Positions 24,401 through 37,020 of a DNA stretch of 64,000 bases are shown here, piece after piece. Positions within the stretch are counted from its first letter, which is position 1, and each line of letters opens with the position of its first letter. The DNA comes from Anagrus nilaparvatae (lineage: Eukaryota; Arthropoda; Insecta; Hymenoptera; Mymaridae). The DNA lies in assembly GCA_022575985.1 (NCBI GenBank), contig JAKSXM010000007.1, positions 58,930,501 through 58,994,500 of the forward strand. The letters run 5' to 3'. Made by a program: the position numbers and the translations under genes. The notes under the pieces were generated by a model, which searched no databases, was not told the origin of the DNA, and saw only the letters and a list, made by a program, of their open reading frames with translations.

Positions 24401-27400
24401 TAGCTGGCTCAAAATCTCAAAATTTGATGCGCTATTACAGGTTTTGTGGAACAGTTTGCAGAATTTATGTCCAAGTCTTGCAGAACAATCTATACATTAA
24501 CATTCTACAAGACTTGGAGAACTTTTATGTATTTCAGGTAGTAGCGGAGCTCCAGGAGAAGCTATTTCCCCAGTTTCAGATTATACGCAAGGACTGAAGT
24601 TTATTGTTCTTCATGTATAAGCCAACCCGCATCACTTTTTATCCTTTCTAGTTATTAATAAAGTTCCTAAGCCCCATATAAAGAAACTTTTTAGTTATAA
24701 TCTCCAAAATTTTCCTTATTTTAAAATTTTCTAAAATATTTTGAACTTAAAAACTGAAATTTGGTTCCGCTTGTTTTGAAATGATTTAGCTTGTTAAATT
24801 TTATTTTACTTATCAATTAATATTAGAATTTTATTGTAAGGAAGCTTTTAATATAATTTGTTCTTACGGTTTTAATTTTAAAAAAATCTACTAAAATCTT
24901 GTACGAGTAACTTTCTTAAAATTTTAACATTAAGTCTTCCTAAGCAAATTTATTGCTTGATTTATTAAAGTTAGCTAAATTAGGATTAAATTAACTTAGA
25001 TTACTAAATTTAAATGTTAAAAGGAACTTGGGCAGAATTTGAAACCTTTTATACGAACAAAAGATACCATGTAGCTTTGCTCTTTGTTCAAATTTCGACC
25101 TTTTAAAGTTGTATTGACTTAGCACAGCTAATTTATTTTAGTTAAAACATTGAATTAAAGAAAATTTTAATACTAAATGCCTGAAATTTCATCAAATTCA
25201 AATTTTAGTAAAATTTTGGAGAACGAGTAGAAAGTTCAAAAAGTGACATTTGATTTTTTTGGGTACAATTTTTAGTTAATATTATTAAAATTAACTGCAT
25301 TGGCATAAGTTTAGCCTATTTTAACCTAATTTAGGCTTTAGGGTTTCTTAAAATGGCTATTAGTAAAGTCCAAATTTTCAACTTTTGTGGGATTCATATG
25401 TAATTTTTTTTTTTTATTAAAATTTAACGAGAAACCACATCTTTTTATTAGTTTAACGAGAGACTAAATACTCGATTTTAACAATAAGTTAATTTTTATT
25501 AATTATTAAGCGGTATTCCATAGTTTCAATTAATTTAGCTGATAATTAATGTTCAAAGTCTCACTTTATATAAGGGAAATCAATTTGTAATTTCTAAGAA
25601 CGAGAAACCATAGACTTCAATTTTAAGATACGAAAACCATTATTTAATTTTATAATTCGATAAACCTTTATTTTAATAAATTTCGATACTCCATTTTGTT
25701 TTAACTTTTATAATACGGAAAACCTTCATTTTAATAAATTTCGATAAACCTTTATTTTAATAAATTTCGATACACCATTTTGTTTTATCAAGTGAACCAT
25801 AATTTCCAGCAATTATTGGTCCTCTTGATAAAAGGAACTCAGGAATTGATCCATTTGTTTCGTGAAAAGTCCCATGGACTCCTCATCGAATTCCAGATTA
25901 ATTTTCATCAGTGTTTCCCGATATTGTGAAATTACATAACGGAATTCCATGTTTAACCTCCTGGAGCAAATAATTTTATCGGCTCCAGGTAATTTTAGTT
26001 TATCGAAATACCGAGTTACCGAGTCTTGGGAATCTCCCAATAATTTTTTGTACGCCATTGTATGGGCCCGTAATTGCTTAACTAAGCAATCCTTTAATTC
26101 GTTATTTATAATAAAATTTCCTTTTAAACTTACTGCACTGCAAAATTTTCACTACACAAAACTGTTTGCCACTGATTATTAAAGCAAATTGAAAACTGAT
26201 TTTATTTTTAGAAAATAAAAAAAAATTGAAAAATTATATAACTCACTAAAATTTAAATTTAAGAAAAGAATGAAATGCGATTTTAACTGCTTAGTACAAT
26301 TTCCAAAGTGGAACTGAACTGGTAAAACCGTGCGCTCACGAGCTCGCCTCGGTTTTATCCCACCAATGTATAAAATTTTATAAAACCCCCTCCCAATATC
26401 TTAAAGGTACCTATACCCCCCCCGTGAAATAATCCATCTGTATAAAAGTGAAGTTAAATATTATAATGCTTGCGCTGTTTCTCGCTAGAGGCGCCAGCGC
26501 ATGTTTTAAACTTGCCCTGTTGAGGAAACTTGTAGTACGGTGAAATTCACCGTGTTACACAGGGAAAAATGAACAGACTTGCTGATAAAAAAAATTATTA
26601 TTTTACGTTGAAAAATATTTTTTTCACTTATCGCCAATTTCTTGTTCACGATTTTTTTTTGGGTTCCTCAAGGTTCAAACAACCTGAAAACAAGGGTAAT
26701 ATATAGATATGCTTAAAAATTTTTTTTTTTAATTTCGAGAACGAATTAGCAATTAAAAAATAAATCGTCATATTATGTATTTTATATAATTTTAAATTAA
26801 TTATCTTTTTTTACATTTAAAGGTTTAAAAGAATTAAGTTATTTATCTTTAACTAATTCAAGTGTAATATTACCTATTGGATTTTTTAATTTTACAAACA
26901 ATATTAGAATGTTATACCTTGATGAAAATAAAATAAAAATGTTGGAACCAGGAATATTAGATCCTCTTATAATTCTTTCTTATTTAAAGCTGTCATTTAA
27001 TAATTTAACAAAATTAAATAACGAAGTATTTAAAAAACTTAAGAATCTCGATTCTTTATTATTAAATGATAATCAAATAATTTCTTTAGAAAATAATGTA
27101 TTTAAAGAATTAAAAAAATTAAGAAATTTACATCTTGAAAATAATAAAATTTCCGAACTTCCAGAAAATATTTTTCAATATAATAAAAATATTGATATAC
27201 TGCATTTAAAAAATAATCATTTAAAAGAATTTTCAAAAAATATATTTCTAAATCTTCCAAATTTATACGATCTTGATTTAAGTCAAAATGAATTCTACAA
27301 TTTACCAAAAGGAATTTTCAGTAAATCAAATAAAATAGCTTATCTCGATTTGTCTCAGAATTATTTAACATCAATTGACGAGTATGTACAATTATTATAG

Positions 27401-30400
27401 AAAATATTTTAATTTATAGATAGAAGCCAGTTTGTTAACTGTATAATTTTTTTTACCAGTGCCTTCGCTTTGGCAAACGTGTATTTTTTGACTTCTTGAT
27501 TGTTTTTAAATTTTGTGCTCAAAATATTGTTTAATTAGATGGTGTAAAAACGTCGGTTTTAAAGGTTGTAAACGAGATTAATAGGCAAATGGGGCTCAGT
27601 TATTGAATTAATGCATAGAACTTATTTATTATTTTTTTTAGTTGTCAGAGAATTAATATCTAATATTAACTGCACGCGAGCGTCTTTGAATATCGTGTGC
27701 TTGTAATTTTTTCACCTATTAGAGACTTTAAATAAATTTTTCGTTTCTATATTTCTTGTTGTCAACTATTAGTAAAGCTAATAGGTAATTTTTAGATTAT
27801 ATGATTGGGCAAATTCTATAAAAACTGATAAAGAAAATCTAGGTACAATTAACATTTCTGGCTTTTTAAAAATATTTAATTATATTTTTTTTTCTTTAAA
27901 TTTCAGGGATGTGCTACATGGATTAACTTCTTTAAGAATATTTTCAATAATAAATAATAAATTAAAATTTATAAGTTATAATACATTTAAAGACATTAAA
28001 ATTTTAGAAGTAGCTGATTTTTCAATGAATAAATTATCATTTGATAATATTTCTCATGATAATAATTCATTATCACCTTTTAATTATTGTAAATCATTAC
28101 GATATTTAGATCTTTCAAATAATAAAATAAATAAAATTTTTATTGATTGGATTATTAATAATAAAATGGAGAAGCTTAAATTACAAAATAATTCATTTAT
28201 TAATGTGGATGTAAGTGAAACAATAAAAAAATTTTAATTTTGCATTTAAGTCATTTCACGTAAGAAGTCGTACGTTTGTCAGATCAATTCTTCCAATTAG
28301 ACTTTTTTCTCTACAAAAAATATGAAATACCCCAATTTTACTCTTAGTGCAAATCTGCTCAAACTAGGAGTTTTTAGTTAATTAGTGGTTCTTTTAATAA
28401 TAAATTAATATCTTTTCTTTTTTTTTAATTTTTTATAATAATGGACAAAACCAGTTAGAAGAGACTAACAAATATAGTTTTCACAAATACAGTCTATAAT
28501 ATAATTTATCGTTGAATTTGACATTAGTTTTTAAAAATTTCTTCACTGAATAGCTGCATTCCCTATTATAGCCCAAATCGAGAAAATCTAAATATTTTCA
28601 ATTCTTCACCCCTTAGAATGCTCGAAATTGGTTAAGAGCCTTGTTTTTCGATATGAAATTCGATAGAAAGCTGCACTGAATTAAAACCACTTTTCATAAA
28701 TTTTAATTTCCTACCAAAATAACAGTTTAATAAAAAATGGTTTCAAATAATCAAAAATGGCAAAAAAATTTGGGTCTAATTTGAATAGATTTGCACCTAG
28801 AGGTCTAAAAATTTGAGGAATATATTTCAAGTTTAAGTTTATAAAAAAGTGCTCCAAAAAAGCCTGATTAGGGGACTTGACCTAGCAATCATAAGATTTC
28901 TTATACAATATGAAATGACTTAATTATATATATTTAAATAAATATATTAATCATTTTTTTGTATTTCAGAATATTAACTTTACATTTTCATTAAAAACAA
29001 TTAATGTAGAAATTATCGTTAGTAAAATATCTAATGAAATAATAACATTATTAGAGACATTTGAGTATAATTTTAATAAATCAATATCAATAAAAGTTAA
29101 TTTTAAAAATCATAAAATTCAATGTAATTGTGGTATTTATGGTTTTCTAAAATACGTTGATAAATTAAACAGCGCGTATTACAAAAAATATATATTTGAT
29201 GAATTAATTTGTAATGAGCCAAATTATTTAAATAACACTAAAATTTTAAATTCTGATTACAAAAGTTTTACTTGCAATAATTTTGACTATAAATGTACAG
29301 AATATGATAAATGTTATTGTTTATTTAGACCATATGATAATACATTAATTGTTAATTGTTCACATAGTAATCTTAAAAATTCACCAAAAATATTAAATAT
29401 TGGAAATTCAACAAATATTGAATTACATTTGCAATCAAACGAAATCAAAGATTTTCCTAAATTTAATTATGAAGGCTATGATAAAGTTACATATTTAGAT
29501 TTATCGAATAATTTTATTGAAAATTTTGATGATAATATTTTAAATTTCAATTTAAAAGTAAGTAAAATAAGTGAACGTTAAAATATGAGTCTGAATCTAG
29601 CAAAATAAAATTTATATTTCAATTTTTACTGAAACATATTAATCATTAATTAATTTTTTGTTTTTAGGAACTGAATTTATCGAATAATAGTATTTCATCA
29701 TTTATAGATGCGAAGATAGTTATGAATTATTTTAGATCGATTAACAAATTAAATCTTGAAAATAATCCATGGAATTGTGATTGCTCATTAATCGATCAAT
29801 TATTAAAACATTTAAATGATAATATAGTAATTAAATTACGTAATATAACATGTTTTAAAAGTAAAATATTTTTAAGTGAACTTAAAAATACAAATTGTTT
29901 ATACATTAAATATTCTCAACCATTATTAATAATTGGTGTATCATTTGCATTTTGTTTTATAATATTTGCTATATTAATTGCATTATTTATTAAATTTGAA
30001 CTTCAAATAAAAATATTTTTACATTCAAATAATTTATACTGTTGGAGAAAATCAAATAATGAAATTGATAAAAATAAAAAATTTGATGTTTTTATTAGTT
30101 TTAGTAACAATGATAAAGATTTTGTATATGAAAAATTAATACCAAAAATTGAATCAGGACCAAATCCATATAAAGTTTGTGTCCATAATCAAGAATTACG
30201 ACCAAGTCAAATAATGCAAAAATGTATAACTTTATCAATTGTTGAATCAAGGCGTACAATTATTGTATTATCATCAAATTATATAAAAAGTGTATCAGGA
30301 ATTATGGAATTTAGAACAGCGCATAATTTAATGTTACGAAATAAAATATCTAAAGTTATTATTATACTTTATAATTATATGGGGAGAATTGATTGTTTAG

Positions 30401-30543
30401 ATCCTGAAATTAATGCATACTTACAAATGAATATTTACATAAAATGGGGTGAACCTGATTTTTGGAAAAAACTTTTTTATAATTTACCAGATCGTCCAAA
30501 TATTATTGAACAAAATGATCTTATGCTGTTAAATGACGAATAA
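21304..30543 (+). CDS. Toll-like receptor, copy 1: signal peptide, LRRs, transmembrane segment, TIR domain
   Basis: Six exons join in phase: 21304-21317, 21401-21741, 26823-27381, 27907-28210, 28970-29557 and 29668-30543, giving 893 codons. An in-frame stop at 21286-21288 supports the start at 21304. Domains: signal peptide MNAFKSTVLKFYLICFITLC (1-28); N-terminal cysteines about 39-62; LRRs about 75-440 (e.g. KLKNLDSLLLNDNQIISLEN); LRR C-cap (CNC at 458-460, Cys 487, 508); a second N-cap (Cys 515, 521, 523) and short LRR set; a C-cap with NPWNCDC at 636-641; membrane helix 687-710; TIR 741-880 starting FDVFISFS. The paired cysteine clusters are the layout of Drosophila Toll. Such receptors bind Spaetzle-type ligands and signal through MyD88. 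Box 2 (RDWxxG in Toll) reads QELRPS here, and the Trp after the TIIVLS strand is replaced, so signalling may be altered. Residue 477 is Tyr where copy 2 has Cys. Intron 2 (5.1 kb) is swollen by transposons. Confidence 0.93.
23190..23360. repeat. Two tandem ~75-bp units inside the LTR remnant
   Basis: The block aacgagagtataaaat...ttttattttat...atcgata is repeated twice. Shorter echoes (taacgagaaacc, cgataaaccttta) recur to about 25790, giving the non-coding interior a degenerate repeat texture. Confidence 0.6.
25813..26058 (-). CDS. Short gag-like frame of the LTR remnant (81 aa), function unrecognised
   Basis: An 81-codon frame starting MAYKKLLGDSQDSVTRYFDK, with charged, helix-prone composition (KLKLPGADKI, FDEESMGLFTKQMDQF) unlike the Asn/Lys-rich random frames around it. 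It lies about 308 bp inside the putative primer binding site, where gag would begin. I do not recognise a conserved gag domain; it could also be a small accessory gene. Confidence 0.4.
   Translation of the reverse strand: MAYKKLLGDSQDSVTRYFDKLKLPGADKIICSRRLNMEFRYVISQYRETLMKINLEFDEESMGLFTKQMDQFLSSFYQEDQ
26367..26559 (-). repeat. Solo-detectable LTR (193 bp, TG...CA)
   Basis: Bounded by TG/CA, with a TATA-like tataat and a run of eight C on the plus strand. It contains a small inverted motif cggtgaatttcaccg next to its minus-strand 5' end. It is identified by position between the target duplication and the primer binding site. Confidence 0.6.
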
Positions 30544-30544
30544 A
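30539..30544 (+). promoter_or_regulatory. Possible polyadenylation signal overlapping the Toll copy 1 stop
   Basis: AATAAA overlaps the stop codon (GAA TAA A). In a compact 3' UTR this could serve, but AT-rich context makes chance occurrence likely. Confidence 0.25.
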
Positions 30545-30998
30545 AAAATTATTATTAATAAGCTACATTATTTATTAATTATTTACATATTAATTATTAT
30601 TATTTAATTTAGCTCTCTTTTCTTACCATAAATATCTTTATTTGTATGATTTACCATCATTATTACAATTTCATAGCTGACCGAATAATCAAAACACTGT
30701 AGTTCATTATAAGAGTATAGAATGACGTATCGTTTTTTTTTTTTTAAAGAGCTATGAGTAATTCCATGGATAAATAGCACAAAATGATATGCGAGGTCTA
30801 AAAAATAGGAAATTTGGATTTTTTTCGATACAACCACTTAAAAATGGATGATTCCCCGATTTTGAAGGTTTTCTATAAATTTTTAAGGGTGCTATGCCGA
30901 TTTAAAGTTTTTTGATCAAATTTCTCTCCTCAGCCACCATTTTTGAAAGTCCCGTAAAAAAGCTCTAAAAAATGTTAAAAAAAGATAAAAAGAAAAAA
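30545..30998. other. Short spacer after Toll copy 1
   Basis: No gene seen. The text gccaccatttttgaaag at about 30940 resembles the wording of palindrome D. Otherwise featureless. Confidence 0.35.
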
Positions 30999-33395
30999 AT
31001 GTAAATGTAAATGTAAATATTCTTTATTTTGCAATTGAACAAAAATACAGTCATAAAATATACATCATATAGTAAATAATAGATAATCAACATAAATAAT
31101 TTTTAATAAGTATAAAATATACGTAATAACATTTAAAATTTTGAATAATAAATTAAAATAAAGTAAATTAGATACTAAATGCTTATGTTCTAAATATGAT
31201 TTAATAGTATACTATAAGTATTACAGTCGATTTAATTGCATATGCATGGTAAAGTCAGTCTTATATTGATTAAAAAAAAAAAAAAAAGTAAAATGCTTTA
31301 AAATAAAATAGAATAATAGGAATTTGTCTTGCAACGAGAAGTGACAAGACATTCTTAGACTAATGTTAAGGATCAAGTGTAAAAAGATATTTATATACAG
31401 CAGCTTTAAATGAATTAAGAGATGGAAGAAACCTAATTTCTGCTGGTAGGGAGTTCCAAAGCCTGGCCCCTTTGTACCGAAAGGTGTTAGTACCACAGTT
31501 TTTCGTGTTAGGTATGGTGATTTCCTTTGAGCGCAAACCACACCTTGCATTTTCTTTAGGAGTATACTTGATGAAAGATTCTCTCAAGTATAAGGGCTGA
31601 TGTAACCGTAGGATTTTGTAAATGATTATGGCCAAAAAGTGATGCCTGCGTGAGTCAGTGCATAACCGTCCTAACTTGCGTCTAAAAGGGGTTATGTACT
31701 CGTCTTTGCGTATGCCATAAATATACCTCACTCCAGAATTGCATAGTCTTTGTAACCTTGCTTTTAGTGTATTGCATGCATTCAAGTAAACAACTGAGCA
31801 ATAATCAAAATGAGGTATAATTAATGCCTGTACCAGTCTTGTACGTAATGTTTCTGTAGTACAATGTCTGATGAATCGTAGAGTATATAGAACGCGATTT
31901 ACTTTTTTTTCAATAGTTGTAACGTGACTGTTCCAGTTGAGTCTGCTGTCAAGTATTACTCCTAGACTTATCACCTCATCTACAAAAGGAGTAATGATGC
32001 CATTTCCTAAGTCTATTCCCGACAAATTTAAGCTGTTTAAACGATTGACAAAGGTTCGCGTGCCAAAATAAATAGCTTTCGTTTATCCATGATTGAGCCG
32101 AAGGGAGATACTTTCAGCCCAAGCAGAGATGTTGCAAGCAGTTTTTGATAATAAAGCAATGGCCTCAAGTACTTTTTCAGGTGATACTTGTTTTACATCA
32201 TTAATATACAGACAAAACAGCAAGGGTCCGAGTACTGAACCTTGGGGCACCCCAAGATTAACACTAAGTGGATCAGAGCGAGATGATTTAGAAATAACTT
32301 GTAAACTTCTACTTTGCAAGTAGGATTTGATCCATAATAGTGACATCTTGGAAAATCCCATTTCCATCAACTTTATTAGTAATTTAGAAGGCAAAATCGT
32401 GTCGAACGCCTTGCTGAAGTCAAATTGTAGTAATAATGTAATCAGTCTGTTGTTCATTCCTTGTTGTATGTCGTCAGTTAGTTTAGGTAACGCTGTCTCT
32501 GTGCTACTGTGCTGTCTATATCCAGTCTGTAGTGGGTCGAGTAGACTGTTACTAATTAAAAATGAGGTGATTTGGTCATGTGTCAGTTTTTCTAAAACCT
32601 TAGACAGAAAACAGAGTAGGGCAACTGGCCTAAAATCAGAGCATGATGAAGGAATACGAGTTTTCTTAATCGCCACTAGTAACGATTTCTTCCAGGTTAG
32701 AGGAAAAATGCCTTTGGATAGAGATTCATTAAAGAGTTTGACAAGGATGGGACCAAAAGTAGGCAAAGACTTAGCTATTACTTTTTGAGGTATGCCGTCA
32801 TCACCCGTGGCTTGAGATGAAAAGTGAGCTACCGCCAAAATAACATCATTGAGTGAAACCTGCGAGAATTGAAAGCCTTCTTCAGGCGCATTAGTAATTA
32901 GATCTCTGATGCTGTTAAGATTTTCAGAGGACGAATAACACACTTCCGCAAAAAATTTATTTATTTCATCTGGGGAGAAACCGTGAAGATCTGATTTAGG
33001 CGCTGGAAGTAGTCCGAGATGTCTGAGTTCACGCCAAATATCTTTGCCATTCGTAAGCGCGTCATTGATGTGTTCCTGATAAAATGAGTTGCGCGCTTGT
33101 TCAGACGAGACTTCAACTTCATTCGAGAGTCTTATAAGTTCTTTTAGAAGATTAGGACTTTTTGATCTTAAATAGCGTTTCTCAACTGCTTTACGTTTTT
33201 TAACAAGCAATTTTAGCTCTCCAGTAATCCAAGGCTGCATGTTTTTCCTAGGATTTACTGTTTTAAGAGGAGCAAGCTGATCGATGGCTGTCTGTAAGTT
33301 ATTATTCAGGCAGTTAACTGCCGATTGTATATCAAAGTCAGGATTATCATACAAAGTCCAGTCACATCCCATAAGAATCTCATTGAAAAAAAGTA
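30999..33395 (-). pseudogene. Jockey-superfamily non-LTR retrotransposon, 5'-truncated and catalytically dead
   Basis: Minus-strand coding text runs 33395-31366 in one frame with a single internal stop (TAA, 32085-32083). It starts in the linker between endonuclease and reverse transcriptase (PWITGELKLLVKKRKAVEKR) and includes QATGDDGIPQKVI, SDFRPVALLCFLSKVLEK, FDFSKAFDTI and GVPQGSVLGPLLFCLYINDV. The text then jumps to SPEKVLEAIALL: the stretch that should hold the catalytic YADD is missing, an in-frame deletion. The C-terminal part (SLGVILDSRLNWNSHV, FDYCSVVY, GARLWNSLP) is intact. The 3' tail has repeats of ttacat (30999-31018 on the plus strand as atgtaa units) after an AATAAA, as is typical for the group. 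The element cannot retrotranspose on its own. Confidence 0.9.
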
Positions 33396-34365
33396 TGTTT
33401 TCGATGTAAAATTTGATGAAAAATTCGAATTTTTAGTCAGATTTTTCCTACTCTATGTTGATTCGCGGGAAAATTCAAATTTGTGTTAAACTTTAAGTGA
33501 AAACAACTCAAAAGTTTCCCGCTAAAAAAAAAATTTTTTTTCTTAAAATTTTCCAAAATTGCATATATTTTACTGAAAAAGATTTACCGAGAGTAACCAA
33601 ATGAAAATCTGACCAAAAATTTGAATTCTGCAATTTTACAAGGGTATAGTAATTTTGGTATCCTTTGAATGATTCATCTCCATTTGACAATTTAATTAAA
33701 ATGGTTTATTAAAATGTAGAAAAAATGAAAATTTATAAAATGGTATTATATTGATTTTTGGGTACATGTCTAACTATTTATAGACATTTTCATAGAAAAT
33801 AAAATCTAAACTTAAAAAAATTTGATTTTTATTAATAATAGACATAACTTTTGTTTTCCCAAAAGAAGTATTTTTATTTTTAGATTTTACATGATTTTTA
33901 GGCTAAAAATGTAAAAAAATCAAGAAAATCCCATTTTATAAATTTTCATTTTTTCTATATTTTAATAAACCATTTTAATTAAATTGTCAAATGGAGATGA
34001 ATCATTCAAAGGATACCAAAATTACTATACCCTTGTAAAATTTCCCGCAGAATTCAAATTTTTTGTCAGATTTTCATTTGGTCACGTGACTTAGCGGAAA
34101 ATCAGCAAAATAAGTAACAAGTCAAATTTGAAAAAAGTAGAAAATTCACGAAAATCGTTATTACTTGCTTAAAACAAAAATTACTCTCGGGAAATCTTTT
34201 TCAGTAAAATATATGCAATTTCGGAAAATTTTGAGAAAAAAAATTTTTTTTTAGCAAGAAACTTTTGAGTTATTTTCACTTAAAGTTTAACACAAATTTA
34301 AATTTTCCCGCCAATCGACATAGAGTAAGAAAAAACTGACTGAAAACAAAAATTTTTATTCACAT
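33396..34365. repeat. Palindrome G (~0.95 kb, arms ~330-400 bp)
   Basis: cctactctatgttgattcgcgggaaaattc and, further in, aattaaaatggtttattaaaatgtagaaaa recur as reverse complements (33710-33730 vs 33950-33985; 33445-33490 vs 34300-34335), centre near 33840. It abuts the truncated 5' end of the jockey element, so the palindrome was probably cut by, or was the target of, that insertion. No coding capacity. Confidence 0.8.
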
Positions 34366-34416
34366 TCAGTGTTGAATTAATGGTTTATTCACCTATAAGG
34401 TTTCTAGAACGTCTTT

Positions 34417-34753
34417 AAAATGCAAACAGAAAAGTTTATAGAACGTTTTCAAAACGTTTTAGAAACGTTATTTAGGTCCGCTTTTTCTTGGAAACTAAAC
34501 GTTTCAGAAACGTTTTAAAAACGTTTCCATGTAAAATAATTTTGTTTACATTTAATTTTTTTTCTAAGTTTTTTTTTTTATTTTTTTTAAACATAATCAG
34601 TTAGCAAAAAACAAAATTTAATTTTTTGGACCACAAAAATTTTTTTTTTCTGAAACGTTTCTAAAACGTTTAGCTTCCAAGAAAAGGCGAATTTTAATAT
34701 CGTTTCGAAAACGTTTTGAAAACGTTCTATAAACGTTTCTGTTTGCATTTTAG
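34417..34753. repeat. Palindrome H, built of AAACGTTT motifs
   Basis: The ends aaaatgcaaacagaaaagtt and aacgtttctgtttgcatttt are inverted. Inside are about twenty short near-palindromic units (aaacgttt, gaaacgtttc, aaaacgtttt). The unit itself is self-complementary, so the stretch can pair in many registers. Confidence 0.85.
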
Positions 34754-34884
34754 TTTACATTAGAAAAGTTTTAGAAACGTTTCAGAAACGTTGTGTGCTG
34801 TATGTGTTATTTTAAAAAAGTGTTTAGATATATTTATGGGGGTTTTTGGGTACGCTGAGCTGGAATCCGGTTATAATTTTCAAA

Positions 34885-36690
34885 AATTCCGTATAATTGG
34901 CCCCAAAACCACAAAATTTGATAAAAATATTATCAATTTTAAAAATTTTAATTAATTATTCTTGACTTCAGCACATGGGATTTAGGGGAAAGCTGCTTCC
35001 AAATTTTTTAACCAAAAATCTAAATAATCGGCCCTAAAACTGGAAAATTCGGTAGAATTGTTATTTAAAAAAATACTAATTAATTATTCTCGACTGCGAC
35101 ACATGAGGTTCAGTGTCATGCTGAATTCAAATTTCTTTACCGAATTTCTAATTAATGGTCCCCAAAACCGAAAATTTTGGTAAAAAATATGACTATTCTT
35201 AAGAATATTATTCAATTATTCTTGAATAGGGTAAATTATTATTGGGATGAATTCTTTGTAACTTAAAAATTCTGCGAATACATTCGGGTAACCATGCGTA
35301 TAAAGCCCAAGTTCCGCAGTCAGTGAAAATTAATTACAACATTTGAATACAATTTTACCGAATTTTGCATTTTCGGGTTGAATGATTTAAAATTGAAAAA
35401 TTTAGTTAAGAAATTAAGGTTCCCTATGTCCTAAAATCTCAAGTACTACAAACAAAAATAATCAATTAAAATTATTAGAAAAAATAATATTATGTTTATC
35501 GAAAATTTCAGTTTTGGGGTCATCGATTTGGGTTTGTGAAATTAGGCTAAAAAATTGGGTACAGTATTTTCTTGAAACCCTAAAGCCGCAGGCAAGAAAG
35601 ATTAGTTAAAATATATAAAGTTAACAATATTTTTGCCGAAAATTTACGGTTTTAGGGAGCATTCTTTGGAAATTATTCTTGACTTCAGCACATGGCGTTT
35701 AGAGGAATGCTGCTTCCGAATTTTTTAGCCAAAAATCTAAATGATTGGCCCTAAGACCGGAAAATTCGGCAAAATTGTTATTTAAAAAGTTCTAATTAAT
35801 TATTCTTGACTGCGACACATGGGGTTCAGTGTCATGCTGAATTCAAATTTCTTTACCGAATTTCCAAATAATGGTCCCCAAAACCGAAAATTTTGGTTAA
35901 AATATTACTATAAAAGCTGAACCCGATTTGTTTAGCCGAAATTCAGAAGTCCAAATCATTAAACCCAAAACCGAAATTTTCGGTAAGCATTATACTATTA
36001 TTTTTAATATTTTTAAATAATTATTTTTGTTTGCGGTACTTAGGGTACAGAATCATGCTGAATTCGAATTTCTTAGCCAAATTTCCAAAGAATGCTCCAT
36101 AAAACCGTAAATTTTCGGCAAAAATATTGTTAATTTTATATATATATATATTTTAACTAATCTTTCTTGCCTGCCGCTTTAGGGTTTCAAGAAAATGCTG
36201 TACCCAATTTTTTTAGCCTAATTTCAGAAACCCAAATTGATGACCCCAAAACTGAAATTTTCGGTAAACATAATATTATTTTTTCTAATAATTTTAATTA
36301 ATTATTTTTGTTTACGGTACTTGAGATTTTAGGACATAGGCAACCTTAATTTCTTAACTAAATTTTTCAATTTTAAATCATTGAACCCAAAAACGCAAAA
36401 TTCGGTAAAATTTTATTCAAATGTTGTAATTAATTTTCACTGACTGCGGAACTTGGGCTTTATACGCATGCTTACCCGAATGTCTTCACAGAATTTGTAA
36501 GTTACAAAGAATTCACTCCAATAAAAATTTACCCTAGTCAAGAATAATTGAATAATATTCTGAAGAAGAGTCATATTTTTGACCAAAATTTTCGGATTTG
36601 GGGGTCCATTAATTAGAAATTCGGTAAAGAAATTTGAATTCAGCATGACACTGAACCTCATGTGTCGCAGTCGAGAATAATTAATTAGTT
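34885..36690. repeat. Compound palindrome I with tandem ~120-bp sub-units (~1.8 kb)
   Basis: Text around 35180-35620 (e.g. cataaagcccaagttccgc forms) returns inverted at 36120-36560, centre near 35900. Each arm is itself a series of diverged units that share cgacacatg(g/a)gg, tcatgctgaattc and ccccaaaaccgaaaattttg. The result is both tandem and inverted. No ORF is supported. Confidence 0.75.
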
Positions 36691-36769
36691 TAATTTTATT
36701 ATTTAATAATCTTAATTATTTTTGTTCAGGGTTGGGAATACTGCACGCATAGAAGCCGAGCGGGTATAA

Positions 36770-37020
36770 TAAGGATGAGTTTTTCGATCCTATATTCTAG
36801 GGTCTCTACCTATAATTCGCAGTGTCGGAATTTCTCATCCGGCATTTTACGGGATGAACTTTCTCTCATCCTTTGTTTTATAAGATCAGCTGCGCGCGCC
36901 CTATTTTTGTTATTTAATTTATGTATTGCAACCAAAACTGTTATATCTGTCATATTATATTTTATTTTATGTATCAAATTTTGTATTGGAACAAATAAAA
37001 CTATTTACATTTACATTTTC
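36770..37020 (+). mobile_element. 3' UTR fragment of a non-LTR retrotransposon, plus orientation
   Basis: The segment ends ttgtattggaacaaataaaa followed by ctatttacatttacatttt, the same style of tail (AATAAA then ttacat repeats) as the jockey element at 31 kb in opposite orientation. A 138-codon frame overlapping it (36775-37191) shows no conserved pattern and I do not treat it as a gene. Confidence 0.5.

Larger units (their letters stand above)
22789..26559 (-). mobile_element. LTR retroelement remnant, minus orientation, CAGG target duplication
   Basis: CAGG occurs on both sides (22785-22788, 26560-26563), and rejoining them restores the family F wording (gaatagt CAGG gaaaaat). On the minus strand the element begins TGTAACACGG (LTR 26559-26367, ending in CA), followed directly by TGGTGGGATAAAACCGAG, a plausible primer binding site. 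A short gag-like frame follows at 26058-25813. No protease, reverse transcriptase or integrase text is seen, and no matching 3' LTR at the left end. It is probably a non-autonomous or deleted copy. It is absent from copy 2. Confidence 0.65.
21825..26735. repeat. Palindrome family F in Toll copy 1 intron 2, split by an LTR insertion
   Basis: The left half (21833-~22260: ttgatatgactcttgttttcggatagattgaac...gattgccaggg) and right half (26560-26735: cacttatcgccaatttcttgttcacg...aacaagggta) are inverted copies. Together they match the complete palindrome at 38653-39800 and the short version at 44605-44985. The LTR remnant at 22789-26559 sits between them. Confidence 0.8.
14490..29930. repeat. Segmental duplication, copy 1 (direct orientation, partner at ~41.78-49.25 kb)
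   Basis: From about 14,490 the sequence can be followed, with gaps, in 41,780-49,252: first the gttagatagaat(t/c)cgaa block, then the foldback cluster, then Toll exons 1-6. Copy 1 is about 15.4 kb and copy 2 about 7.5 kb. The difference is due to insertions private to one copy. Both are in the same orientation with an offset of about 27.3 kb at the left end. Confidence 0.9.
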
